A stretch of DNA of 12,435 nucleotides from Planctomycetaceae bacterium (GTDB lineage Bacteria > Planctomycetota > Planctomycetia > Pirellulales > Thermoguttaceae). Of the stretch, positions 1 to 6,865 are shown one piece after another (the stretch's first letter is position 1; every line of letters begins with the position of its first letter). The stretch lies in assembly GCA_031287585.1 (NCBI GenBank), contig JAITST010000369.1, forward strand, positions 1 to 12,435, given 5' to 3'. The position numbers were made by a program, and so were the translations under genes. Below the pieces are notes generated by a model, which saw nothing but the letters and a program-made list of their open reading frames with translations, had not been told where the DNA came from and made no database searches.

Positions 1-687
1 AAGAACGATTTTGAGACCGCGTTAAAACACCATGAAAAGGCTCTAAACCTGATGAAGAGAGGTGAAGGGAGTGTTGTAATAAAAACACTATTGAGAGCGG
101 CGATACTGTCATCTCTTGGAAAGTATGAGCAAGCAATAAAAGAACTTAAAACGCAATATAAATCGGTTGATACTTTTGAAGACAAGGTTTTGATTGTTAC
201 TGCTATTACAGACTTGCTTATGCGTACAGAGAAATATGATATGGCTGGTATGAATGCGGTGAAGACGATGGCTATCATTAATGAATATGTGGTAGGTGAT
301 AGAAACGCAAAACAAGATGAATTGACAAAACTAAAACAACGAATAAGGTATGATGAAACCGAACAGATTCTTTTACAATCCCTGGATAGATACGCTAAAT
401 CAGAACTTGCAAGCGGAAATGTTGGAGAGTATTTTAAGCATTGCGATTTATTACTTGCTTTGATAAAGTCGAAACCTGAAAGGCAAGGTTTGTTTCAAAG
501 AATAACAGAAATTAACGACAAAGTCCGCAACGCAAAAACGGTTAAAGTAGAATTAGCAGACGAACAACCGCCATTTTTCAATACAACACAAAAAGGAGAT
601 TTTCCAAGTGTTTCGTTTCGATTTTCAATGAACGTAATCTTGCTGAACGAAAATGGCGAGATAATAGAAAAGATTTTTGATATTTGA
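1..687 (+). CDS. TPR-repeat protein, 5' end missing
   Basis: The reading frame is open from base 1, so the ATG at 52 is probably internal and the gene starts before the window. About 228 residues are visible. The first part holds helix-turn-helix repeats of tetratricopeptide type: one ends in ALKHHEKALNL just before the ATG, and another reads AAILSSLGKYEQAIKEL. Such repeats usually mediate protein-protein contacts. The last third is less repeat-like and ends near FRFSMNVILLNENGEIIEKI. No catalytic motif, membrane segment or signal peptide is visible. The gene is clearly richer in A+T than the genes from about 1000 onward, so it may have a different origin or be under weaker codon selection. 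Its partner and role are unknown. The TPR call is fairly safe; anything more specific is not. Confidence 0.7.
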   Translation, partial: KNDFETALKHHEKALNLMKRGEGSVVIKTLLRAAILSSLGKYEQAIKELKTQYKSVDTFEDKVLIVTAITDLLMRTEKYDMAGMNAVKTMAIINEYVVGDRNAKQDELTKLKQRIRYDETEQILLQSLDRYAKSELASGNVGEYFKHCDLLLALIKSKPERQGLFQRITEINDKVRNAKTVKVELADEQPPFFNTTQKGDFPSVSFRFSMNVILLNENGEIIEKIFDI

Positions 688-692
688 GAGAT

Positions 693-736
693 AACAATCT
701 TTCTGCGTGTCCTGTTTTTTTCAGGGGGTTGTTTTT
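693..736 (+). terminator. possible weak terminator after the TPR gene
   Basis: AACAATC (693-699) can pair with GGTTGTT (727-733) with one G-U pair. A small inner hairpin, CCTG (711-714) with CAGG (722-725), has an all-T loop. A short T run (732-736) overlaps the end of the outer stem. The position just after the stop codon fits a terminator, but the stems are short. The rest of the gap to base 999 shows no gene I can support. Confidence 0.25.
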
Positions 737-999
737 GTGAGGTAGTTTGATACAGCACCGCCTCTTTGGTCTCGTAACGATAAACATTCCAAACACGTTT
801 CCCGATTTCAAAAAACGTCTCCTTCAAGTTTTTTCTCCTGTTGTGTATCCGCAACCAAGCGTGTAGGAAATTGCGGATAATCATAATCATCGAGAAATTG
901 AGAATAATAATTTTCACCCCTCTTGTAATCGCGGCATATTTTGGGATAATTGCTATCTTACTTGTTTTGGTTGTTTTTTACCTTTCTGGATTTATAAAT

Positions 1000-2055
1000 A
1001 TGAGAGCAATTGTTTATTACGCTCCGGGTGATATTCGTGTTGAGGATGTTCCGCAGCCAGTTTGTTATGTTGATGGTTTGCTTGTCAGGGTTGAGGCATG
1101 TGCTGTTTGCGGTACCGATTTGAAGAGCAAACTTAGCGGGAATCCGCGTATTAACGCTCCGCTTGTTATGGGACATGAATTTACCGGTGTTATCGAACAA
1201 TTCGGTAGCGACGTGATTCGTAACGGCGGTGTTAGCGATTTGCAACTTGGTGACCGTATTGTTATGGCTACCAGTGTTTCTTGTGGAAAATGTTTTTACT
1301 GTAAACTTGGCTACCGGAATTTGTGCAGCGACCTTGCCCCGATGGGATTTTCTTATCCGGGCGGGATGGCTGAATATGTTGCAATACCCGGTCGGGCTTT
1401 GCGTGAGGGACACGTTATTAAAGTTCCCGCGTCGGTGTCCGCGATTCACGCGGCTCTCGCCGAACCTATAAGTTGTGCTGTGAACTCGGTATCGCAGTGT
1501 GACATAAAAAGCGGTGATACCGTTCTGGTGATGGGTGCCGGACCGATGGGATTGTTGAACGCGGTTGTTGCGCGGGCGAGCGGTGCGCAAAAGGTTTTGT
1601 TGTCAGAGTTGAACGAATTACGCCGTATGCAGGCGGCGCAGTTTGGTATCGACAAGTTGATTGACCCAGCGAACGAATCACTCGCGGATATTGTGAAGAC
1701 AGAGACGAACGGGATTGGTGCGGATGTTGTTATCGTTGCCGCACCCGCCGCGCCGCCGCAGGAAGAGGCGTTGTCGCTCGTTCGCAAACGCGGTACGGTT
1801 TGCCTATTTGCGTCGTTGCCGGTCGGTAAGAGCGAGTTGAAAATTGATAGCCGTTTGATTCACTACGGCGAGATTCGGTTAATCGGTTCGAGTGATTCGA
1901 CACCGCAACACGTCGAGAAAGCGGTTGAATTGATTGCGTCGGGAACGATTCCGGTCGAACGAATCGCGTCGCATACGTTGCCGTTGGAAAAGATTGAAGA
2001 AGCGTTTACATTGATGCAACGCGGCGAGTCGTTGCGGGTAGTGTTGGTGCCGTAG
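1000..2055 (+). CDS. zinc-dependent medium-chain alcohol/polyol dehydrogenase
   Basis: A 351-residue protein, the usual length for the zinc-binding medium-chain dehydrogenase/reductase family (sorbitol, threonine and alcohol dehydrogenases), which oxidise alcohols or sugar alcohols with NAD(P)+. Visible catalytic zinc ligands are Cys37 (ACAVCGTD), His59 with Glu60 (GHEFTG) and Glu155 (AEPISCA). The structural zinc site is Cys95, Cys98, Cys101 and Cys109. The Rossmann motif GAGPMG is at 179-184, and the acidic Glu203 after the second strand suggests NAD rather than NADP. The ATG at 1000 matches the normal family N-terminus (MRAIVYYAPGDI). The frame stays open upstream to a TTG at 841 and would add a hydrophobic segment, but no ribosome site supports that start. 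The substrate cannot be read from sequence. Its closeness to a sugar-degrading BMC operon makes a polyol or aldehyde substrate plausible, but two unrelated genes lie between. Confidence 0.88.
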   Translation: MRAIVYYAPGDIRVEDVPQPVCYVDGLLVRVEACAVCGTDLKSKLSGNPRINAPLVMGHEFTGVIEQFGSDVIRNGGVSDLQLGDRIVMATSVSCGKCFYCKLGYRNLCSDLAPMGFSYPGGMAEYVAIPGRALREGHVIKVPASVSAIHAALAEPISCAVNSVSQCDIKSGDTVLVMGAGPMGLLNAVVARASGAQKVLLSELNELRRMQAAQFGIDKLIDPANESLADIVKTETNGIGADVVIVAAPAAPPQEEALSLVRKRGTVCLFASLPVGKSELKIDSRLIHYGEIRLIGSSDSTPQHVEKAVELIASGTIPVERIASHTLPLEKIEEAFTLMQRGESLRVVLVP

Positions 2056-2218
2056 ATAATAATTTGTAACCGTTATTGCCGCGATAATAGTTGTTAAGTC
2101 TCCGTAAAATAAGGTGCTGTCAATTCAGTATAGAAATTTTGTCTTTACTGTTATGCTAATTGCACAGTAGCTGTCCTTGTCCAAGAGTTTTGAAACGCCA
2201 ACGGATTACCAAATTCGG

Positions 2219-2253
2219 GAGCAATTTTCGATACAACGAAATGAAAATTGCTC
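2219..2253. repeat. perfect 11-bp inverted repeat (hairpin)
   Basis: GAGCAATTTTC (2219-2229) and GAAAATTGCTC (2243-2253) are exact reverse complements separated by 13 bases. No T-run follows, so a simple intrinsic terminator is not obvious. It lies in the gap between the zinc dehydrogenase and the FAD oxidoreductase. Confidence 0.7.
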
Positions 2254-2287
2254 ACAACAGTGATGTTGCGGGGCTTCCGGCGTGAAC

Positions 2288-2321
2288 AATGTCGAGACGC
2301 GAGATATTGCGTCTCGACGTT
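2288..2321. repeat. perfect 10-bp inverted repeat, GC-rich, REP-like
   Basis: GTCGAGACGC (2291-2300) pairs exactly with GCGTCTCGAC (2309-2318) around an 8-base loop. It extends to 13 pairs (2288-2300 with 2309-2321) if one G-U pair is allowed. The GAGACGC...GCGTCTC core resembles dispersed palindromes that I recall from cyanobacteria and some other bacteria, so this may be one copy of a genomic repeat. Together with the hairpin at 2219-2253 it is the main content of the 398-base gap 2056-2453, where I see no gene. Confidence 0.7.
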
Positions 2322-2453
2322 AGCGTTTCTATCTTAACAACTTTTCCCCGCACAAGAACGTCGGAGACTGTGCGTCTTGTTCAGGACGATAAAACTGGTA
2401 AAATTGTTCGTATTGCGAAAATATCACGTTCATTTTTCACCATATCAAAACTT

Positions 2454-3878
2454 ATGACCTTATCAAATATCAAATCAAACTATGATGTTATCGTTATCGG
2501 TTCCGGCTTGGCTGGAATGACTGCCGCTAACATTCTCGCTCGTTCCGAACACAGCGTTTTGTTGCTCGAAAAACATCACAAGCCGGGCGGACTCGCTACG
2601 TGGTTTTCACGGAAAGGCGGCAGTCTGTTCGACGTGTCGCTGCACGGTTTTCCTGTCGGTATGATAAAAAGTTGCAAACGTTATTGGAATGCCGACATTG
2701 CTGAACGTATCGTTCAACTCAAACATATTCGTTTCGATAATCCGCAGTTCTCACTCGAAACCACTTTCAGCCGCGACGATTTCACGCGGCTGTTGACCGA
2801 ATTTTTCAAAGTACCGCGTCCGACTGTCGATGCGTTCTTCGACAAGGCACGCTCGATGAGTCATTACGACAACCAGAATCTGACAACACGTCAACTGTTC
2901 GACGAGTTTTTTCCAAACCGACCTGACATAGTTCGTCTGTTGATGGAGCCGATAACTTACGCGAACGGTTCGACACTCGAAGACCCCGCGTTGACTTACG
3001 GTATCGTTTTCTCAAATTTTATGTCAAAAGGTGTTTACACTTTTCAAGGCGGTACTGACTTGCTCATTCAACTTATGCAAACCGAGTTGTTGAAGAACAA
3101 TGTTGACATCGCGCCGTCAACCGCGTGCGAGAAGATTACAGTTGAAGACGGAAAGGTGACTGGCGTAAAATTGTCTGGACGTGAAGTCAAAGCACGTGTC
3201 GTATTGTCGAACGCAAACCTGAAAGGAACTATTTTCGACTTGGTTGGTGAGAACGTGTTTTCAAAAAATTTCATCGACGAAGCGAAAGCGGTTCGGCTGA
3301 ACAATTCGAGTACGCAAGTTTACATCGCACTGAAAGACGGCAGAACGATTGATAAAAATCGCTGCGGTGATTTGTTGTTCACGTCCACCGCTCCTGAATT
3401 TCGCACCGACTTACTGTTAAGCCGCAATATCACAAGCCGCACATATTCGTTTTATTATCCGGCAACGAGACCGGATAATGAATCGCAAAAGAACCGTTAC
3501 TACGTTGTCGCAAGTACGAATGCTAATTACGAAGACTGGTCAAAGTTGAGCAAAGAGCAATACGCGGCATCAAAGAAGGAATTAATCGAATCGACGTTAG
3601 ACCATCTTGACCGTTACGTACCGAATGTTCGCGACGGAGTAGAACACGCGGAAGCCGCGACACCGTTAACGTTTGAGCGTTACACAAGCCACTGGAACGG
3701 AGCAAGTTTCGGGACGAAGTACGAAGGATTGGCGGTAAGCAGAAAGTTGCATCAGGAAGTACAAGGACTGTTTCACAGCGGCAGCGTAGGAATAATAATG
3801 TCCGGCTGGCTCGGAGCGGTAAATTATGGAGTGATAGCGGCGAATGATGTTGAGGCGTTTTTGATGGATAGTCATTAA
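2454..3878 (+). CDS. FAD-dependent oxidoreductase, CrtI / retinol saturase-like
   Basis: A 474-residue protein of the phytoene desaturase/retinol saturase/amine oxidase superfamily. The N-terminal dinucleotide fold is clear: YDVIVIGSGLAGMTAA carries GxGxxG at 16-21, the second strand ends at Glu39 (LLLEKHHKPGG), and the Gly-Gly pair that contacts FAD follows at 45-46. The C-terminus has the second FAD motif, GLFHSGSVGIIMSGWLGAVNYG, where the flavin is closed in. Family members desaturate, saturate or isomerise polyene lipids, usually at membranes. No carotenoid genes are near, so the substrate is open. The ATG at 2454 is chosen because it lies just ahead of the FAD motif; the frame extends to 2289, but that stretch runs through a hairpin repeat and resembles no family sequence. 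No Shine-Dalgarno site is seen. Confidence 0.85.
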   Translation: MTLSNIKSNYDVIVIGSGLAGMTAANILARSEHSVLLLEKHHKPGGLATWFSRKGGSLFDVSLHGFPVGMIKSCKRYWNADIAERIVQLKHIRFDNPQFSLETTFSRDDFTRLLTEFFKVPRPTVDAFFDKARSMSHYDNQNLTTRQLFDEFFPNRPDIVRLLMEPITYANGSTLEDPALTYGIVFSNFMSKGVYTFQGGTDLLIQLMQTELLKNNVDIAPSTACEKITVEDGKVTGVKLSGREVKARVVLSNANLKGTIFDLVGENVFSKNFIDEAKAVRLNNSSTQVYIALKDGRTIDKNRCGDLLFTSTAPEFRTDLLLSRNITSRTYSFYYPATRPDNESQKNRYYVVASTNANYEDWSKLSKEQYAASKKELIESTLDHLDRYVPNVRDGVEHAEAATPLTFERYTSHWNGASFGTKYEGLAVSRKLHQEVQGLFHSGSVGIIMSGWLGAVNYGVIAANDVEAFLMDSH

Positions 3879-3934
3879 CCGACGGTGTGAAATTTACAAT
3901 TTGGATAAACAACAACTACCCATTTACCAGAACA

Positions 3935-4930
3935 ATGACAACTGAAAACTATTTCAATCCCGAAGTCCTTCGTCGCATCTCTCGTCTTGACTTGCGGGCG
4001 CGTAATGTTGTTGAGGGTTTTTTGAGCGGTATGCACAAGAGCCGTCACTTCGGTAACTCCGTCGAGTTCCGTCAACATCGTCAGTATGTTGCTGGTGACG
4101 ACCCGAAAAACGTTGATTGGAAAGTATGGGCGAAGCAAGACCGGTTATACGTTAAGCAGTACGAAGTTGATACGAACCTACGGCTTACGTTGTTGCTCGA
4201 TATGTCGCCGAGTATGCGTTACGGCAGCCGCCGCGACGGGATGACGAAGTACGATTACGCGGCAACACTCGCGGCATCAATCGGTTATCTCGCTATTCGC
4301 CAACAGGACGCGGTTGGTTGTATCACATTCAACAAGGACGCGGAATCAATGTTGCAACCGCGTATGAAACAGTCGCAACTCGATGCGTTGGTTCAAACGA
4401 TGGAACGAAGCGACCCCGCGGCGCAGCAGTTGCCGCAACGTGAAAATCGTGAACTGTTAGAACTAACGGAAGTGTTGCAAAACGTGAAAGAATCGCAGCC
4501 GACAATGAAGGATGCGTTACGTGAGGCGGCGGAAGTGACGACGAAGTTCGGTATAGTCGTACTGATTTCGGACTTGTTGGTACAGCGCGGCGGCTTGTTT
4601 GCGGGACTGCGTTATCTGCGTGGACGCGGTCAGGACTTGATAGTGTTGCACGTGTTAGACGACGAAGAACTGGATTTTAATCTGGGAGGTCCGACACGTT
4701 TTGAGGGATTGGAACTGCCGCTGAATCTACGTTGCGACCCAAGAATGTTACGTAAGGGTTATATAGAAGCATTGCAGGAATATCTGGAAGAAATCAGACG
4801 CGGCTGTTCCCATCACCAAGCCGACTACACACTTTTCAGAACATCAGAACCAATCGACGCGGCACTAAGTACATACTTGAATCATCGCCATTCAATCCTG
4901 AAAGGCGCGGCACAAAAAATCAAACGGTGA
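3935..4930 (+). CDS. DUF58 family protein with vWA-like MIDAS domain
   Basis: A 331-residue protein with the hallmark DUF58 block at residues 38-62: HFGNSVEFRQHRQY, then AGDDPKNVDW. A von Willebrand A-like domain follows with the metal-site motif DMSPS at 89-93 after a hydrophobic strand (LRLTLLLD). DUF58 proteins usually sit beside a MoxR-type AAA+ ATPase and are thought to act as adaptors in chaperone-like or metal-insertion complexes; that ATPase is not in this window. The ATG at 3935 gives the usual family start; an upstream GTG at 3887 in the same frame is possible and only nine bases after the previous stop. There is no signal peptide or membrane segment, so the protein should be cytosolic. 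A link to the microcompartment is not shown by anything except proximity. Confidence 0.88.
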   Translation: MTTENYFNPEVLRRISRLDLRARNVVEGFLSGMHKSRHFGNSVEFRQHRQYVAGDDPKNVDWKVWAKQDRLYVKQYEVDTNLRLTLLLDMSPSMRYGSRRDGMTKYDYAATLAASIGYLAIRQQDAVGCITFNKDAESMLQPRMKQSQLDALVQTMERSDPAAQQLPQRENRELLELTEVLQNVKESQPTMKDALREAAEVTTKFGIVVLISDLLVQRGGLFAGLRYLRGRGQDLIVLHVLDDEELDFNLGGPTRFEGLELPLNLRCDPRMLRKGYIEALQEYLEEIRRGCSHHQADYTLFRTSEPIDAALSTYLNHRHSILKGAAQKIKR

Positions 4931-5249
4931 CGCATATACCGAACACGATTGAAAATTGGTAACTGTTCACGATAAAAGTATGATATTCCGCAATTACGAT
5001 TCGGATTGCTGCTCTTTAACAGTAGTCCTACGTACAAAGTGGGTAAATTCTGGAACATCGGCGGGCTTCGCGGATTGGCTTGTTTGCGGGTTATTTTCTT
5101 TTTATTTCGATTGGTGTGCGGTTGTATTTTGAAAGATTGTTTTTAGATTGAGTATTACTTCTTGTTTGTGTTGTCATTTCACGATGTACGCTCACACGGC
5201 ACCGTTTTGTTAGGGGGCTGACTTGGTAACATCGTACATTGCAAACTTT
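4931..5249 (+). promoter_or_regulatory. leader region of the BMC operon, with a possible promoter
   Basis: No gene is visible in this stretch, which precedes the first BMC gene and is the natural place for the operon promoter. One sigma70-like candidate is TTGAAA (5129-5134), then 18 bases, then TATTAC (5153-5158); it matches the consensus only in part. AGGGGG (5212-5217) is a good ribosome site five bases before a TTG at 5223. ACGATGT (5181-5187) is the exact reverse complement of ACATCGT (5229-5235), so a long-loop hairpin could bring the leader over the TTG start. No regulator gene lies next to it. All assignments here are inference. Confidence 0.3.
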
Positions 5250-5951
5250 ATGGTTACGCACAATCTTGATAGTCAGACTATCGAACGTATCGTTCGCGAA
5301 ATTGTTACGCGACGGTTCGGTAATTCGATACCCGATACTTCACCTGCTTCTATCGCGGCGAATGTTGGCTCGTCCGCCGCGCCGGAGTTGGTTGTCAGTA
5401 TCTCGGCTCGTCATCTTCATCTTACCGACGAACACGTTGAGGTATTGTTTGGTAAGGGACGTACTTTGACTAAAATGAAGGATTTGTTTCAGGACGGATA
5501 CTTCGCGGCTGAAGAAACTGTTATGATTGTCGGACCTAAACGCCGTATGTTGCCCAGTGTTCGCGTGTTGGGACCTACACGTTCGGCAACGCAAGTCGAG
5601 TTGGCATTCACCGATTCGATTTCGCTTGGCATTGACCCTCCGGTTCGTGAGAGCGGGAAGATTGACGGTTCGGCGGGTTGCGTACTTGTCGGACCGAAAG
5701 GTGTCGTTGAACTCAAAGAGGGTGTCATTCGCGCGGAACGTCACGTTCATATGGGACCGTCCGATGCAGCGTTTTACGGTGTCACGGACAAGGAACGTAT
5801 GAAGTTGGTTGTTCACAGCGGTTGTAAGACGACGTTTGAAAACGTGTTGGTTCGTGTTGGTAACGGATTGAAGTTGGAAGTTCATCTTGATACAGACGAA
5901 GGCAACGCGGCGGATTTGGAACACGCGACGAAAGTTGAACTGGTAAAATAA
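5250..5951 (+). CDS. pduL: PduL-type phosphate acyltransferase (BMC phosphotransacylase)
   Basis: A 233-residue phosphotransacylase that exchanges CoA and phosphate on an acyl group, regenerating CoA inside the microcompartment. The two PduL half-domains are visible: the first opens with SARHLHLTDEHVE (metal ligands His55, His57), the second with RAERHVHMGPSDA (His165, His167). His189 and the tail VHLDTDEGNAAD (His212) fit the remaining metal-site region. Residues 7-22 (DSQTIERIVREIVTRR) form an amphipathic helix followed by a loose linker to about residue 45, as expected of an encapsulation peptide. I prefer the ATG at 5250. A TTG at 5223 in frame has the better ribosome site (AGGGGG, 5212-5217) and would give 242 residues, so that start is a real alternative. 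It is the first gene of the BMC operon; a repeat hairpin follows the stop directly. Confidence 0.92.
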   Translation: MVTHNLDSQTIERIVREIVTRRFGNSIPDTSPASIAANVGSSAAPELVVSISARHLHLTDEHVEVLFGKGRTLTKMKDLFQDGYFAAEETVMIVGPKRRMLPSVRVLGPTRSATQVELAFTDSISLGIDPPVRESGKIDGSAGCVLVGPKGVVELKEGVIRAERHVHMGPSDAAFYGVTDKERMKLVVHSGCKTTFENVLVRVGNGLKLEVHLDTDEGNAADLEHATKVELVK

Positions 5952-6007
5952 TTTTAGATTTATTATTTTAGATTGAATCAGTTGTATTCAATCTAAAATC
6001 AAGAATG
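5951..6007. repeat. GATTTTA-family heptamer repeat hairpin 1
   Basis: The array starts on the last base of the pduL stop codon. Two 14-base units (5951-5964 and 5965-5978), each two heptamers long, differ at only two positions. The second, ATTTTAGATTGAAT, is exactly complementary to ATTCAATCTAAAAT (5986-5999), giving a 14-bp stem with a 7-base loop. Inverted heptamers continue to about 6007. Confidence 0.85.
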
Positions 6008-6074
6008 AGTATTGTATATTCCGTCTATCACGTTTGTTGGTAGGCAACGTTTTTTCTCTAACCCCATCAGAATT

Positions 6075-6377
6075 ATGGCTAAAACAATGGAAGCACTTGG
6101 TATGATCGAAACGAAAGGTTTCATTACGCTGGTCGAGGCGACCGACGCGATGATGAAAGCCGCGAATGTTGAATTTCTCGGCTGGGACAAAGTCGGCAGC
6201 GGTATGGTGACGGCGTTTGTGACGGGTGATGTTGCGGCAGTCAAAGCGGCAACTGATGCCGGAGCGTCCGCCGCCGCGCGAGTCGGCGAAGTCCTCAGCG
6301 TACAAGTTATACCGCGTCCGCATAACGACATCAGCAAAGTTATGAACTCTGTTGTCGCTAAAAAAGTAACGGCTTAA
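6075..6377 (+). CDS. BMC-H hexameric shell protein (first copy)
   Basis: A 100-residue single BMC-domain (Pfam00936) protein that forms hexagonal shell tiles. The family pattern is clear: ALGMIETKGFITLVEATDAM at the start, Lys28 in MMKAANV at the hexamer edge, a GSG pore loop at 41-43, the ATDAGASAAARVGEV helix, and PRPH at 80-83 near the C-terminus. The C-terminal tail (NDISKVMNSVVAKKVTA) is longer than in the second copy. The ATG at 6075 fits the family; the frame extends to 6012, but that codon is part of the repeat-rich gap. No Shine-Dalgarno site is seen. The pore would let small substrates and products pass. Repeat hairpins lie on both sides. Confidence 0.95.
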   Translation: MAKTMEALGMIETKGFITLVEATDAMMKAANVEFLGWDKVGSGMVTAFVTGDVAAVKAATDAGASAAARVGEVLSVQVIPRPHNDISKVMNSVVAKKVTA

Positions 6378-6379
6378 CT

Positions 6380-6440
6380 GATTTTAGATTTATGGTTTTC
6401 GATTTGCTGTTGTACAATCTAAAATCCCGAATCAAAATTC
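6380..6440. repeat. GATTTTA-family heptamer repeat hairpin 2
   Basis: It begins two bases after the stop of the first BMC-H gene. Four heptamers in phase run from 6380 to 6407 (GATTTTA, GATTTAT, GGTTTTC, GATTTGC). Inverted heptamers (TAAAATC and variants) run from 6420 to 6440. GATTTTAGATT (6380-6390) pairs exactly with AATCTAAAATC (6416-6426). Confidence 0.85.
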
Positions 6441-6492
6441 ATTACACTTACACTTATTTCATCACTCCTAAACCAAACCAGAGAGAGCAATC

Positions 6493-6762
6493 ATGCAAGA
6501 TGCTATTGGACTAATAGAAACAAAAGGGCTTATCGCGCTTATCGAAGCGACAGACGCGATGGCGAAAGCGGCAAACGTTCAAATTGTCAAACGAGTTGAC
6601 ATCGGCGGCGGTCTTGTCACCACCGTCGTTCGCGGCGACGTAGGCAGTGTTCGTGCGGCTGTTGAAGCGGGTACAACCGCGGCGCAGCAAGTCGGTGAAC
6701 TCGTAGCCAGTCACGTCATCGCGCGTCCCGCCGAAGGCGTTGTCGCGGCGTATTTGTCGTAA
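6493..6762 (+). CDS. BMC-H hexameric shell protein (second copy)
   Basis: An 89-residue BMC-domain protein, close to the minimal family length. It shows AIGLIETKGLIALIEATDAM, the edge lysine Lys25 (MAKAANV), a triple-glycine pore loop at 38-40, RGDVGSVRAAVEAGTTAAQQ, and SHVIARPAE near the end. It is clearly paralogous to the preceding BMC-H but differs in the pore (GGG against GSG) and lacks its longer tail, so the two probably tile the same shell with different pores. The ATG at 6493 is preceded by a purine-rich GAGAGAG that may serve as a weak ribosome site. It is followed by the acyl kinase gene without an intervening GATTTTA repeat. Confidence 0.95.
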   Translation: MQDAIGLIETKGLIALIEATDAMAKAANVQIVKRVDIGGGLVTTVVRGDVGSVRAAVEAGTTAAQQVGELVASHVIARPAEGVVAAYLS

Positions 6763-6865
6763 CATCGAACGGTAACGGATAAATTTAATCGCGTGAATGT
6801 GAAACACACAATCGCGTTTGAAATTGTTTATTCAGTTTTACCGTATAACGATTCAGGAGACGGAC

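Noticed and set aside
495..917. Minus-strand reading frame of 140 residues opposite the end of the TPR gene and the following gap
   Set aside because: Part of it (ETFFEIGKRVWNVYRYE) looks protein-like and has a purine-rich site before an inner TTG, but most of the frame is the antisense of the TPR gene and I recognise no family. I could not support it as a gene.
2289..2453. N-terminal extension of the FAD oxidoreductase to the ATG at 2289
   Set aside because: It would translate through a perfect hairpin and add 55 residues ahead of the FAD-binding motif, which normally lies at the very N-terminus.
5340..5924. Minus-strand open frame of 194 residues inside pduL
   Set aside because: It lies wholly opposite a gene with clear PduL motifs and has an Arg/Asn/Thr-rich composition typical of antisense shadows.
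6012..6074. Upstream extension of the first BMC-H gene
   Set aside because: BMC-H proteins begin at the MAKTMEALGMIETKG segment; the extension is in the repeat-rich gap and has no family similarity.
6780..6830. Direct repeat AATCGCGT in the gap before the acyl kinase as an operator
   Set aside because: The unit is only eight bases and the spacing shows no dyad typical of a regulator site; the gap is mid-operon.
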